The notes beneath the pieces are model-generated. The model had not been told where the DNA came from, made no database searches, and saw only the letters and a program-made list of their open reading frames with translations. Position numbers and translations under genes: made by a program. This document shows, one piece after another, positions 46,765 through 57,483 of a stretch of 64,000 nucleotides of DNA. The DNA is from Symbiodinium kawagutii. Taxonomy: Eukaryota > Sar > Dinophyceae > Suessiales > Symbiodiniaceae. The stretch spans positions 286,377 to 350,376 of the forward strand of contig VSDK01007166.1 in the NCBI GenBank assembly GCA_009767595.1, read 5' to 3'. Position 1 is the first letter of the stretch; each line of letters opens with the position of its first letter.

Positions 46765-48516
46765 CTACCAGGGCATTATGTGGGTATTTGACTTGGTGAG
46801 ATGTGGCAGCTTGGCCTTGGCAACTGCTACGCGCAACTCCTGTTCAGCTCTGCAGCCTTTGAAGGGATAGTTTCCAAGCGGAAATGACTCGTGGATTTGA
46901 AGGTCTCTGAAGGTGCCGGAGTAGTATAACCTCAGCTCCACGAGCTCCTTGAGCTCTGTGAGGCACGCAGTGAGATCTTTGATGCCTGCACTTGCAATAT
47001 CGTTGCATTGCAAATCTAAATGCAGCTTTTTGAGGCCTGTGCCGTGAGGCTTCTGACCGAAGAGGCCAAAAGCACATGATGGCCAGCATGTGGCGGCACT
47101 ACCTGAAGGGGATCCAGGAACGGAGACTTTGGCGATGCTGGCCGCGATGGCTGAGAACCCATCAGTCGTGATATTGCAATAGGCCAAATCCAAGTGCAGC
47201 TCGGTGATGGCTGTCATTCCACTTAGGACTTGCCCCAAAAAATCGCACTGCTTGGAACCAAATCTGCTGAAACGGAAGCTGCCGTGGAACCTGCCGAAGC
47301 GTGTGCTCAGCTGGCTGCTCCACTTGCAGAAGCTCTCTTGCAGCAAGCTATCCTTGGAGGCCTCAAAGAACATCTCAGAGAGGGCCTGTTGCACCAACTC
47401 CTCAGAAATCTCCGTCAATTGCAAGAGCGCAAACTGCACAATCAGCCAGCTGCACAGCAGCCCACCCGAACACGGTATTATTTGATTTCCACGCTCCCTT
47501 TCATCCAGGTGCTTCTGCACCATGTCCTTCACTTCCAGCAGGTGCTCGTCGGACCAAAGCTGGTCTTTTGACAAACGACTTTGCAGCTTCCACATGGCAA
47601 GTGTCCACTCGTTGGACGCAGCGAAGCGGTCACTTGCGGCAGCATCACCAGCCCGCTGCAGGAGCCAGTCCTTGACTGTCCCAGCCAGCGAATCATGAAA
47701 CATGTGTGCAAAAATGAGACGCACCACAGGTATGAGGATGTTGGCGACGACTGTGAAGAGCCCTCCTTTGGCGGAAGTCGCCACTATAATAGCCAGCAAT
47801 GCCTGTGGCAGGTCTTCTACTACCATCGCTTTCTGCCTTGTCAAGGTTGTCTGTTGGTAGAGCAAAGCGCACAACCTCACCCACCGACTATGAACGAATT
47901 TCGAGTCAGCCTTACTTGCCTTCAGAAGGAGAACTGGCAAATAGGAGCTCTGCAATTCCAACCTTGAGCTCTGCACAGGGAGCAGGATGAACAAATGCAA
48001 AATCCAAAGGTAGCTCAATCCAGCAATGCCAAGCATCCTGAGCCAAACTGAATTTGATTGGATCGCGTTGGACGCCAGCATGGCATCTTTAAGGGTGTCT
48101 ACTGGATCACCGAGGTACGGGAGAAGGAACAGAATGCTCAAAGCCACATCAAAGGATGGGTAAAATGCACTGCAATTCAATATCCGTAAGGCTATGACCT
48201 GAGCCATGAACCAAAGCAACCCCCAGGAGAGGATCTCATCAAAGGCTTCCCAAACCATGCCACCTGAAGTGAGTTGCCCAGCCATGCTGGCTGTCAGGGT
48301 GAGCTTTGTGCAAAGGGCCAAGTTGGCGACTACCAGCAGAAACGTCAGTGAATTTCGCTGAAAATCTCTCAGTTGCCCCGCTTGCATCTCAGAAACGCTC
48401 TCTTCTCCAACCCCCTCAGCGCTCTCAGAAATGCTTCCAGAAGAAGTGTCGTTTTCAACTCCTTCAGCACCGTCAGAAATACTTTCGTCCCCAGCTCCTT
48501 CAACGCTTTCCGTCAT
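46765..48516 (-). CDS. multipass membrane protein with C-terminal leucine-rich repeats, copy A
   Basis: 583 codons without an intron. Residues 1-55 are acidic, Ser/Glu-rich and internally repetitive (ESVEGAGDESI, ESAEGVGEESV). Hydrophobic segments follow at about 57-79, 96-116, 122-140 and 160-181, with two more at about 239-272 just after a V-E-D-L-P-Q motif (233-238). A soluble region leads to LRR-type sequence: ITELHLDLAYCNITTDG (about 435-452) and LKKLHLDLQCNDIASAG (about 494-510), then LVELRLYYSG. The L-x-x-L-x-L-x-x-C/N-x-I pattern is of the ribonuclease-inhibitor class, known for protein binding. The likely arrangement is a membrane anchor with an LRR recognition domain. An AG suited to trans-splicing (CCTGACAG) lies a few bases before the ATG. 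Copy B (57484-59205) is highly similar. Transcription order puts it after the multipass gene at 50748. No named family. Confidence 0.85.
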   Translation of the reverse strand: MTESVEGAGDESISDGAEGVENDTSSGSISESAEGVGEESVSEMQAGQLRDFQRNSLTFLLVVANLALCTKLTLTASMAGQLTSGGMVWEAFDEILSWGLLWFMAQVIALRILNCSAFYPSFDVALSILFLLPYLGDPVDTLKDAMLASNAIQSNSVWLRMLGIAGLSYLWILHLFILLPVQSSRLELQSSYLPVLLLKASKADSKFVHSRWVRLCALLYQQTTLTRQKAMVVEDLPQALLAIIVATSAKGGLFTVVANILIPVVRLIFAHMFHDSLAGTVKDWLLQRAGDAAASDRFAASNEWTLAMWKLQSRLSKDQLWSDEHLLEVKDMVQKHLDERERGNQIIPCSGGLLCSWLIVQFALLQLTEISEELVQQALSEMFFEASKDSLLQESFCKWSSQLSTRFGRFHGSFRFSRFGSKQCDFLGQVLSGMTAITELHLDLAYCNITTDGFSAIAASIAKVSVPGSPSGSAATCWPSCAFGLFGQKPHGTGLKKLHLDLQCNDIASAGIKDLTACLTELKELVELRLYYSGTFRDLQIHESFPLGNYPFKGCRAEQELRVAVAKAKLPHLTKSNTHIMPW

Positions 48517-48849
48517 CTGTACCTGTCAGGGTCCAAGTGGTTGCCAAGTCCAACAAAACAAAACCAACATCCAAACACACCGTTTCCAAGAACTACCCCC
48601 AACATAGCGCCAAAAAGCAAGTGCATGGCTTACCTCTTCAAAAACCGGTTATCCTTGGCACTTTGTTTCTAGAAACGGATGTTCAATCCAACCGTCCGTC
48701 ACCCATAGTGGAACTGGAGCCTAATGGTTGTGGATACGGAAAAGTGAGAGATAATAATAAAAATCATGGCATCTTTGGCGTCAAAACAGAAACAGCAAGC
48801 ATGATCCAATTTAGAAGCATCCCGCCCCCAACATCCCCGCACGAATCGA
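48517..48849. other. 5' flank of LRR gene A
   Basis: Partly alignable with 59206-59340 and 59746-59840 of unit B (CCTGTCAGG..CCAA, GTCCAACAAAACA, CAACCGTCCGTCA). The alignment is broken by indels in both copies. Probably short promoter, 5' UTR and spacer; no TATA-like element is obvious. Confidence 0.5.
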
Positions 48850-50120
48850 TCAAGTAGCCAGAAAATGCTGTAGAAAAACAACTGCCAAGTGGGTTGTTTC
48901 CCGCAACCCAAAGATGGTCATCGTCTCATCGGCAAAATTTGAGGGAAAAAAAAGGCCTCTCGAGGAGTGTGCACCGTGCACTCTCCTTGTTTTCCACTAA
49001 TTATTCATTGTTTTCACTTGGGACATTTGTAACACCAGATGTTCTTAAACCCCCAGTTTCGCAGGCGTTGTTCCATAATTACTATCGGCGGCCAAACTTT
49101 TCCACAATTGAATGTACCTGTGTATTGAAAGAAATTACGCAAAATATCCCAAGTTTGGAGCGATCAAATGTTTCTTTAACCCTTTTTTGAGCACCAGGCA
49201 AAATTATGCAAAATCAATTGTGGAAGCATATCACGGGTGACACTTGCAATGGTTTCCAATATGTATGTACTTTCCAACGTGCGGAACTATTACAACGTTC
49301 AATTAAAGAGAGTCCAATTAGAATAAACAGTGTTAAACAAATTCAGTCAATAACAATGAATTCAATTGAAGAAACAAATTTCAATCAGTAGCAATCAAAT
49401 TCAATTCAAACATACCCAAATTCAATCAAAATAACAAAATTCAATTAAACATAAATAAAATTCAATCAATAATCAAATTCAGTTCAAATTCAACTAGCTA
49501 AACATCATTAATTAAATTGAATTGAACAAGTCAAATTCAATCAGTAATATCCAAAACAACTCAGACAAGATGTACCATGCACCATGCATTCCACACAATA
49601 TAGTCATGTAGATATTTGAAGCATTTAAATTTCAAGAATTTAGTTTTGCATAGTTTTGCGTGATAATCGGAACAACAATTGACAATGGTTTGAAGATGAT
49701 TGAAGTATCGGACCCCTCTGCCAACAGAATCAAAGAAAACAACTAATATGGAAAAAAAAGGCACGCATCTTTAAGAACATTGGGGCTTCCCCGAACCTGC
49801 GCGCCTGTGGAGCATTTCTTCCCAGAATTCTATGGACAACTGCATCCGGGGATTTTATTTTTGGTGCGTGATCTCCCGCCCCACTCCGCTGCGCTCCTGC
49901 CCCCTCCTTCGTCATCACATTCGTCATTCAACAACGCACTGCCCCCACGCATTGTCATCACATTTATAATGCGTGGCATCTGCTCTGCATTCCTTGCCTT
50001 CTGTGTGGCATGCATGGCTTGCTGTGCGCGTCCTCTGGCGCTCTGACGCAACAGATTTTCTGTGTGGCAGGCGTGGCACTTGCTGCGCATTGGTTGCGTT
50101 GCATCCCGTGTTTCTGCAAA
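48850..50120. other. unit A-specific insertion, AT-rich
   Basis: This ~1.2-kb stretch has no counterpart in unit B, where the two genes are only 1.0 kb apart. From about 49300 to 49560 it is a degenerate ATTCAATCAAATTCAATT repeat; from about 49780 it turns GC-richer. No terminal inverted repeats or coding frame could be recognised. Insertion in A and deletion in B are equally possible. Confidence 0.55.
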
Positions 50121-50129
50121 TTTTCTTGT

Positions 50130-50600
50130 GATCTTCTTGTGCTGGTGATTTTGTTGTGCTTGTGTTGTGCTGGTGATTCTGTTATGCTGGTGCTTTTGCT
50201 TGGTGGGTTTTGCGTGGTGGTGTTTTTGTTGCGCCGGCGATTTTGGTCTGGTGATTTTGGTCTTGTGGTTCTCTCTCTCTATCTCTCTCTCCAGCGCCAT
50301 CAGTCCAAAACCCTCAGATTGAGTTCTGGTGGTTTTGCGCGTGGTGGTTTTGCTATACTGGTGAACAGTTTGTGCGCTGGGGATTTTGTTTTGGCATTTC
50401 TGCATCCTTGTGATTTTGCTGCGCTTGTGCTTTTACTTGGTTTTGTTGTGCTGGTGTTTTTGTTGCGCTGGTGTTTCTGTTCTGGCGTTTTTTGTGCTGG
50501 TGATTTTGGGTTGGTATTGTTGGATTTTGCGAGGTGTTGTTGTGTGCTGCGGATCTGTTGTGCTGGTGATTTGTGTTCTTGTGAGCCGGCGTTCTGGAAA
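50130..50600. repeat. degenerate TTGTGCTGGTGATTTTG tandem repeat, unit A
   Basis: Units of about 15-17 bp built from TTGCGCTGGTGTTTTTG are repeated with many substitutions between the 3' end of the multipass gene and the LRR gene. The matching tract in unit B is at 59850-60190 and shorter. It produces long spurious hydrophobic frames. Confidence 0.85.
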
Positions 50601-50747
50601 TGCTGTCCTTGGCCCCCCTCCTTTCTTTCCTTCCGGTTCTGTCCACATCCTTGTTCTTCCATAGAGTCTGTTACGAAGCTTTAACATGTGGGGTTATCTG
50701 GTGCCATGATTTGTTCAAGGTCATGCCACTGCAGTCTCAACCGAAAA

Positions 50748-52136
50748 TCAGTCCTTCCGGCATGGTTTCCCCAGCACCAGTACCGCCAAGAAGATTGCAC
50801 CCAACAGCTTGGTGGCCATGTAGGCAATCCAAAACTTGGCTCTTCCCGACATGGTCGTGGTGTTGGCCAACTTGGGCCATGTTGGCCTTGGCATCCAAAG
50901 GAACTCCTGCTTGGGACTGTGCCAAGTGATATTAGGAAAGTGCCAGGTCTTGATGTCCTTCCAGGTCTCATTGGGGCCAAACTGCAAGGTCAGAAAGTCT
51001 GCTGGGTACATGTCCAGGGTCATAGCCCACTGCTGCATTTCTGCTGTATCCAGGGCCAAAGCCCATGGCGTGGCCAGCAACACGACAAACACCAATAGCC
51101 ACGCCACAATCTCACTACGCCACAATCTCATACGGACATAATCACGGCGATTGGCTGGGAGGGTAGATGCCAAGACATAGATGACCCCCAAGGTGAAGGA
51201 AAACATCCAAGGTTGCACTGTCTCAAGCAGGTGGGGCATCTCGCCCGACCACCACACAACGCCCAAGGTCAGACCCGCAACAAAACAATAAAGAATTCCA
51301 CACCGCGCAATGATATCAGCAATAGACCCGATTTCAGGATGTGGAATTTCCTTTTGGTATCTGTTCACAAGCTCCCCAATGCCCACAGCCGCAATCAAGA
51401 GGGCAACCACCTCCGCCAGCGCTAGGAAGGGCCAAACGGTGAAGGTCAGCAAGGGGAGCAGAATGAACCACAGCAAGTAAGCCAACAGCAGTGCAGCGGC
51501 AGGAAGATTTGGAAATAAACTTTCTGGATCTGCAAGCACATACGATACTAGAAACAGTCCAGGAATTGCCCACGGTGCAAGGGCCAGCGACCAAAGAGTC
51601 CAGGTGCCTACCATGGCCCATGCTGCCAACCAAGCAGCGATGAGACTGGCAGAAAACATGTAAAAAGGGATGGCATCAAGATCCCCAAGGTGGAGTATCA
51701 TGGCGCAAACTATGCAGCTGGTAGTGGAGACACCAAACAGCCACCACGGGCATTGTAGGAAGGGGAATGCCAGCATCCACACGTTCAAAGGCAATGACAC
51801 TAGAAGTCTTGTCAACTTATTCCCGTTCCACGGGGCAAAGTTTGCCTGGTAGAAGCTGTAGGAGATACCAACTGCCGCTTTTCCCAGCTGTACCCATGTC
51901 GCCTCCTCTTGTGCCAAAAGGAAGCACTCAGCAATGATCAATAGATAAAACAGAGCCGTCAATGCCAAGGGGGTGCTCCACTGCTGCTGCGATTCTTCCA
52001 CTGCCTCGACATCTTCAACGTCTCCAAGCAACTGACGGTAACTTCGACCGCCCCGAAACGCTCTGAAGACTAAATGGGCCACCATGATCGCTGCTGCTGT
52101 GATGGCAGCAACATTCAGTGCCAGCTCCAGAGCCAT
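50748..52136 (-). CDS. polytopic membrane protein with glycosylated loop, copy A
   Basis: An uninterrupted frame of 463 codons from the ATG shared with copy B; an in-frame ATG five codons earlier (52151) exists only in A. About ten hydrophobic segments are seen, the first at residues 3-24. An acidic linker (GDVEDVEAVEESQQQ) follows, then PLALTALFYLLIIAECFLLA and further Trp/Leu-rich segments. Between the last two membrane segments is a ~55-residue loop with three N-x-T sequons (NET, NIT, NTT), all kept as sequons in copy B. The C-terminus is PCRKD. No transporter or receptor signature is visible and no family is assigned. It is the first gene of the cassette in transcription order, with the LRR gene behind it on the same strand. 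Confidence 0.85.
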   Translation of the reverse strand: MALELALNVAAITAAAIMVAHLVFRAFRGGRSYRQLLGDVEDVEAVEESQQQWSTPLALTALFYLLIIAECFLLAQEEATWVQLGKAAVGISYSFYQANFAPWNGNKLTRLLVSLPLNVWMLAFPFLQCPWWLFGVSTTSCIVCAMILHLGDLDAIPFYMFSASLIAAWLAAWAMVGTWTLWSLALAPWAIPGLFLVSYVLADPESLFPNLPAAALLLAYLLWFILLPLLTFTVWPFLALAEVVALLIAAVGIGELVNRYQKEIPHPEIGSIADIIARCGILYCFVAGLTLGVVWWSGEMPHLLETVQPWMFSFTLGVIYVLASTLPANRRDYVRMRLWRSEIVAWLLVFVVLLATPWALALDTAEMQQWAMTLDMYPADFLTLQFGPNETWKDIKTWHFPNITWHSPKQEFLWMPRPTWPKLANTTTMSGRAKFWIAYMATKLLGAIFLAVLVLGKPCRKD

Positions 52137-52151
52137 TTCGAAGGGCGACAA

Positions 52152-54795
52152 GAAATCTTTGGGTTTCTGAAGTTCTATTCGTCTTGACAGTGGATCTTGA
52201 ACATTGGATGTGAATGCTCTAAATCTGTTTTATTCTGTGGGATCTTCAAACTCCGATGTTGTTCCAAATGGTATTCGCCTGTCAGATTGCAAACATGTCA
52301 TTATACTTCAGAAATTGAAACATCACATGATTTTATCTTGCTTGGAGCTGACTGCATTCCATGGCACCACCTGGCTGCGGTCTAAGCACTTGCAGTGACC
52401 CACAAAGTGACATCTCCACAAGTCTCAGGTGTCTAGTCCAGTTACTTTCAAGTTGATCTTGTGACACTGCAGTCCAAGTGAAATTGCTGGCTTCAAACAA
52501 TGCACATGTCTCAGGGTTCCGCCCTCCGAAAGTCGAAGATGTTTGATCTGCAATCCCAAAGGTTTGAGTGCACCAAGCAGCCTCGAATTTCCTAGCAACA
52601 ACCAGGATGAACATCCCAAATCTGCCAAGACTGGACATGTTGCCAACCTGCTGTCGCAGCCAGAAGCTTTGGTGGACCTGAGTATGATGTGTATATAACA
52701 CTGAATAATCATTGATAATTTCGAAACAGACTAACCTTCTCCACTGTTCTCCACCAATTCAAAGCTACTGCAAGGTATGCTGAAAGCAGCTTGAGACTTT
52801 TGGCCACACTGCAGCTGCTTTTGCAGCGATTCACTCAAATCATTGACAATATAGATAGAACATCTCTTTGTACAACATATTCGTCCAAGTGTCCACCCCA
52901 TCAAAGAATAGCCGTGCTACTTCCAGGCGAGCTGCCCTGTTCTGAGAATCTAGCCATGTCAGCCATTGAGTTGTATTCATTGCTCTGACTGATGACTCCC
53001 CTCAACACTGAGTTGATCAACAGATTTGATCACCACAAGTGCGGATTCCACTTCCTAAACATCTAAACATTCTAAACTCTAGAAACAAGACATCTCTCTA
53101 CACATCAATTGCCAATTGCTATACCAAGTCCTAAACATGACAATGGTAGCAGCGGTTTTGACAGCTGGAAGCAAGCCTAGCCTAGGCCGCAGCGGCCGTC
53201 TCAGCCCTCACTTTGCAGCCCCACTCGGAGGACCTTACAACGCTGGTGTCGGTGAGGTTGGCTGCTGGTGCTTCCAGTGGCACACCAACCGACTTGACTG
53301 AGCCATCTCAGTTGGTTATGGGTTGAACCTGCTGGGATTGAATTTACGATTGATGGGGGACCGATTGCACACAAAAAGATCACAATCAAACAGCCCACTG
53401 AACGAATGCTTGTTGGAAACGGCTGGTTTATCTGGTGAGTTGACTAGGATTACAATCCATACCCACCGACAACACGTGTGGTTGAGCCACCTCTATATCC
53501 GCCGTGATCACATCATTCACATCTACCAGCTGCTGGCTACACAGGCATCCCCTTATGTCAGTTGATGCGATACCTTCTTAGGCCACATCACGGTTGCCAC
53601 AACCAGCACACTGAAGTGGCTCATGTGAGGGATAAGCATCAAACACAGGGTCACCAACCACGCCAGTAGAGGTGGTTAAGCGGGACATCGACGCCCTGAC
53701 CTGGCCCCCTGATTGTTCAGCCAAGGACACTGAAGAGTGAAACGATGAGTCGTTGCTGGGCACCCCAGCAGCTATGCTAAGGATGAGAAATCTTCACTGC
53801 AGCATGGACGGCTCTCTCAGCGGTCATGTTTAATGCAATGATCAGGCAACACCGTTCTTGTGTACTAATTGCGGGTCATCATCTCAAAAAATCCTCAAGT
53901 CCAGCATTCAAAGGCATCAAATTCCAATGATTCGGTTTGCTCGGATTTTGTCGATCACTCACTGGTAAAAACATCTCTGTTGGATCCCCTCCCACATCAC
54001 CTTGAATGCTTAGCAGCTATTGCCCGCGCGTTGCTGGCGCTCAAGTGCCAACGAGGATGCATGAGATGCCCAAGGCTTGTACCTCAGCTATCCACCGATG
54101 TGCCTAACCTGTGTGCACGTCAGTTCAAAAACACCTCACACCAATACATAATACATCAAAACATGGTGCATGTACTTCTATGCGAACATGAAGGCTTGCT
54201 CACGAAGTGAGAATATCTCAAGTCCATTGGCCATGGCTATGGATCCTGCACCAGCATAGAATCTATTGACCTTATGCACATGAATGTGAACCAACCCAAA
54301 CTTGACACATACATATAGGAAAAAAAAACCTAAACAATTGCAAAACAGTCAAAAATGATATAGCAATCCGGGTAAAACATGCAAACACAAGACATCAGCA
54401 AATATGGCCGGCATCCAACCAATAATTGACCAAGAGCTTTCGCTTTGAGTATGTTCTGCAGTCAGAATATGAACCAAAGCACGACGAACGATAGCGCAAG
54501 ACACAGAAAAAAATCCTGTGGAGCCACTCAGAAGACGTGCATGGGTGGTGACTAGACACATCAAAGCAGAACCAACCTGCATAGGCTATCGTGGACCATC
54601 TGCCAAAACCTAGGTCATACTACCAATCAACATGCTGTGGATGATATTTGTCGGCCATCTGCAGAAATATCGTTAGCGACCCAAACCAGAAGATTGGACA
54701 CCAACCAGCTCGTTCCTTTGTCATTGCCCGGTGTTAATGATTAACGGCCATGACATAATTGTCAAACCATCCGGTGGAACAGCCCACAATTAGAT
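52152..54795. other. 5' flank and inter-unit spacer of unit A
   Basis: About 2.6 kb without a firm gene, conserved with 61618-64000 of unit B. Two plus-strand frames are kept in both copies: one containing LLYQVLNMTMVAAVLTAG (53116-53301; B 62563-62883), and one containing HHLECLAAIARALLALKCQ (53869-54210; B 63487-63717). Recent duplication alone explains that conservation, and neither has splice or start support. Promoter elements of the multipass gene must lie here, but none is recognisable. Confidence 0.5.
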
Positions 54796-55436
54796 GTGCA
54801 TCGTTAAAACGGCAGTTGATACCAGGGTTTCATAACATGGTCCACCAATACATGATGATGGTTGAAAACAATGTTGGTATAAAGGTGGGGAACAGGGAAA
54901 CCATGTATGAACAGTGGAAGTCGTAGTACTTAGCGGGGTTTAAACAAAAGTTCCCTACCTTCTTTCCCATTCCTATGAAATATGGATATGCTGACCTCGC
55001 GAACCAATGCAACATTTTTCAATTACATGATATCTTTCTGAACCTGCCTATCTTGTTCTCGACGCATGTTAATAGCTCCGCTCAAAAAAATTGCCAAAGG
55101 ATAATTACAGTATCAATACCAAGTGACGGAGGGTATACATGATGTGATTCATAAGAAAGTGTTGAATGATATTGCGAATCACGGTTGGCACAAATGACCT
55201 TTCCAGAGCTCGCACCGATGGCTAATAAGAAAATACAGTAATTGACAGCTGATGCACCACAACCATAATGTAGTAGGTAATGCATTTGTGAAGCCTCTAC
55301 ATGCATTTGATAAACAAACAGAGTGGAACAACCAACCACTTGTCTGATACAACACGAGTCCGGAATTCATGGTTTGTCTTGCCCTTGAGAAGAAAATCGG
55401 CCACCTTCACAACAATTCATTGCTGTTGCAACTGTT

Positions 55437-55769
55437 CGACCGAGCCTTAGGGTTTGCCCCGCATGGGTCTGAGAACATTTCCCAACGCTCAAATTCCTGC
55501 ACAGGGCCATTGTTTTTTGACTTCTGAGTTATCAAACCCCAAACCTCAAACCCTAAAACCCTAAAACTAAAACCCTAAAACCCTAAAACCAAAACCCTAA
55601 AACCCTAAAAAAAACCTAAAACCAAAACCCTAAAACCCTAAACCATAAATCACTGCGTATAGCCAGTGTTTTCGCAACTTGTCCAAGCCATCTCCACCTT
55701 GTACAACATGCTCCATTGCAGTGGCGCTTTATGTGGTGGGGCGAACGTTAAGGCTGGAGGGCAACTGTT
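55437..55769. mobile_element. MITE-like insertion with 9-bp target duplication
   Basis: GCAACTGTT occurs directly before (55428-55436) and at the end (55761-55769) of this segment, while unit A has a single, near-identical site (GCAATGTT). The 324-bp insert has imperfect terminal inverted repeats, AGCCTTAGGGTTTGCCCCGC at the left against AGCCTTAACGTTCGCCCCAC inverted at the right (16 of 20). No coding capacity. A 9-bp duplication with TIRs is typical of Mutator-like elements, but other superfamilies also make 9-bp duplications. Confidence 0.8.
55534..55649. repeat. interstitial telomere-like tract CCCTAAA/CCCTAAAA
   Basis: More than ten CCCTAAAA or CCCTAAA units with CCAAAA interruptions, equivalent to TTTTAGGG and TTTAGGG on the other strand. 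It forms the core of the insertion described at 55437-55769. Confidence 0.9.
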
Positions 55770-56934
55770 TTGATTGTAAGTCCAGCTGAAACAAACCACC
55801 AAAAAGGTGCTTCTAGTGGTTGGAATATGGGAATCAGAAAACGAAACCTATTCCAACAACCTGGGTGCAAAGTGAATCTGGCAACCACCTAGCCCAAAAA
55901 ACATCACACTAATTGGGGATCCTTTCCACAACAACCCCCAAAATTTCTCGCAAATTGCTGGCAACTTACCATCACATACTCGAGTGGCATATGGATGCAT
56001 ATGGTGGTATATTGCGCAACATACAGACATAATTATGCTACGCTACGAGTACATATGGATGGTAGATAGGCATAGTGATGCCTCAGCAATGTCTGTGTGC
56101 TGCGGAGGTTTCCCCCCGGGTGTCTGACTCTATGCCTGGCGCCCCGGTGCTTTCGAAGCAAGTCCATGCACGATTTGAAAACGTTGCGGGGGATCTGGGA
56201 ATCTGATTCGTTGCTGCCCAACGTGGGGCCTGTTGAGGTTGGCTCACTGTGCTCTGTTGCTGCTCCCTGTTGCATATTCAAACTGCAGTAAAGTTTTACA
56301 TGAGTAGAAAGGGTTTAGTGCTTGATCAGGACTGAGCAATGGTATGCGATGGAGCGTGATTTGCTCCAAAAGGATGGCTTGGCCACAACGTTGGAGAATG
56401 AATAAGTCACGTAGATCAGCCTACCCTGCCTATGGTTCACCATGAACGCAACCCCACGGTTTTGTTTAAGTTACGCCGCCTTGAGCCGTGCCACGAAATG
56501 GCCAGAAAGATTCAACGCCTCCCTGAATAACCCTGTGTTCGCATACGTTTTGTGGTGAAAGACAGGCTTACACAGGGGTAAGAATTGCCAAATCTGCAGT
56601 GGTGTCAATGAATAGCAACTGAGTTTCTCCGGCAGTTCTTGCCAAACGTGCCTTTCAGTTACGAATGACATGCGAAGACATACAGCTGAAGAGCACTCAT
56701 TAAACTTGAAACCCATTGCCACACCAAGCAGCAGAAGCACTTTCTCACGGAAAGCATCAAGCTTTTCGAAACCATGCCATCCATGCCCTTCCACAACACT
56801 TGGACACACCAAGAGGGTTGTCACAGTTGTCAGAGGAGATCAAGCTTCTGGTTCTGGTAGCCATGGCGCCATGGCAGCCATCCTCAAAGTCAAAAGCTTG
56901 CAGATCCCGCATCAATCCGGGGACGCTGCCTACA
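55770..56934. other. 3' flank of LRR gene B, conserved spacer
   Basis: Aligns with about 45500-46740 of unit A. The minus-strand frame at 56471-56824 (contains LLLLGVAMGFKFNEC, ending FVARLKAA) is longer here than in A because A has a frameshift; it is not accepted as a gene without transcript support. Confidence 0.5.
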
Positions 56935-57483
56935 AAGGTCTCAAAGATATATCCCAAATCTCACACAAAAAGCATATAACAAATTTACATATCTGTGGAT
57001 GTGCAAGAAGGAAGTTATGTTTATATATGTGTAATATCAATGAATATATATCTATGTATATATATATCCTGTTCAGCTGTACAGTATATATTCAATATAG
57101 TTACAAAACAACATTTTACATGAACACACACACACATATATATATATATATACATATAAAAATCATACATAACGAAGAAACATTAACATAAAACATACTG
57201 TAGTTGTTCACTGATCCAATGTTTCCTCACATACCCACACACCTGCGATTGAGTAGTATATACGAGCTGCGTCCATCTGGAGGACCGATCCCCTGGTAGA
57301 TGGTTGTGGAGGGTCCGTGAAGTGGAATCTTTGTCTGGGCCCACACCCACTGGCTTAGCATGGTTGTCATGTTACGTTGATTGGCGGGGTGTCTAGTAAG
57401 TGAAAAAAATCAATGGTTAGAGAATTTGAAATTGCTGGCTTAAAACGTACCAAAACACACCAGCCAAAGCAATCGAGCAACGG
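56935..57483. other. unit B-specific insertion abutting the LRR gene stop
   Basis: Unit A runs directly from GGACGCTCC-type spacer to the LRR gene, whereas unit B has about 540 extra bases here. The first half is AT-rich with TATATATA and ACACAC runs. The second half holds an exon-like block (57243-57392). The insertion point coincides with the C-terminal codons of the LRR gene. No clear target duplication or inverted repeats were found. Confidence 0.6.
57243..57392 (-). CDS. exon-like block inside the unit B insertion (unidentified)
   Basis: On the minus strand a pyrimidine-rich acceptor (TTTTTTTCACTTACTAG) opens 49 codons: HPANQRNMTTMLSQW, VWAQTKIPLHGPSTT, IYQGIGPPDGRSSY, ILLNR, ending at donor CGCAG|GTGTGT. 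Composition and both splice signals are better than for most islands in the left half. It has no counterpart in unit A. It may be an exon copied in from another gene. Whether it is still spliced into anything is unknown; it sits 92 bp beyond the LRR gene stop on the same strand. Confidence 0.5.

Larger units (their letters stand above)
44839..54795. repeat. tandem unit A of a ~10-kb two-gene repeat
   Basis: From GTGCATCGTTAAAACGGCAG at 44839 the sequence is collinear with a second copy beginning at 54796, an offset of 9957 bp. Homology covers spacers as well as both genes. The left junction lies just after an AT dinucleotide-rich patch (TATATATATA near 44535 and 44775). Compared with unit B, this copy has a ~1.2-kb insertion between its two genes and lacks three insertions present in B. 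Confidence 0.95.

Noticed and set aside
50010-50684. 224-codon plus-strand frame rich in Val, Leu, Cys and Phe
   Set aside because: It is a read-through of the TTGTGCTGGTGTTTTTG repeat; several other frames are equally open and it is not collinear in unit B.
53869-54210. Plus-strand frame conserved in both tandem units (HHLECLAAIARALLALKCQ)
   Set aside because: Conservation is explained by the recent duplication. The two copies diverge in frame at the 3' end and there is no start, splice or domain support.
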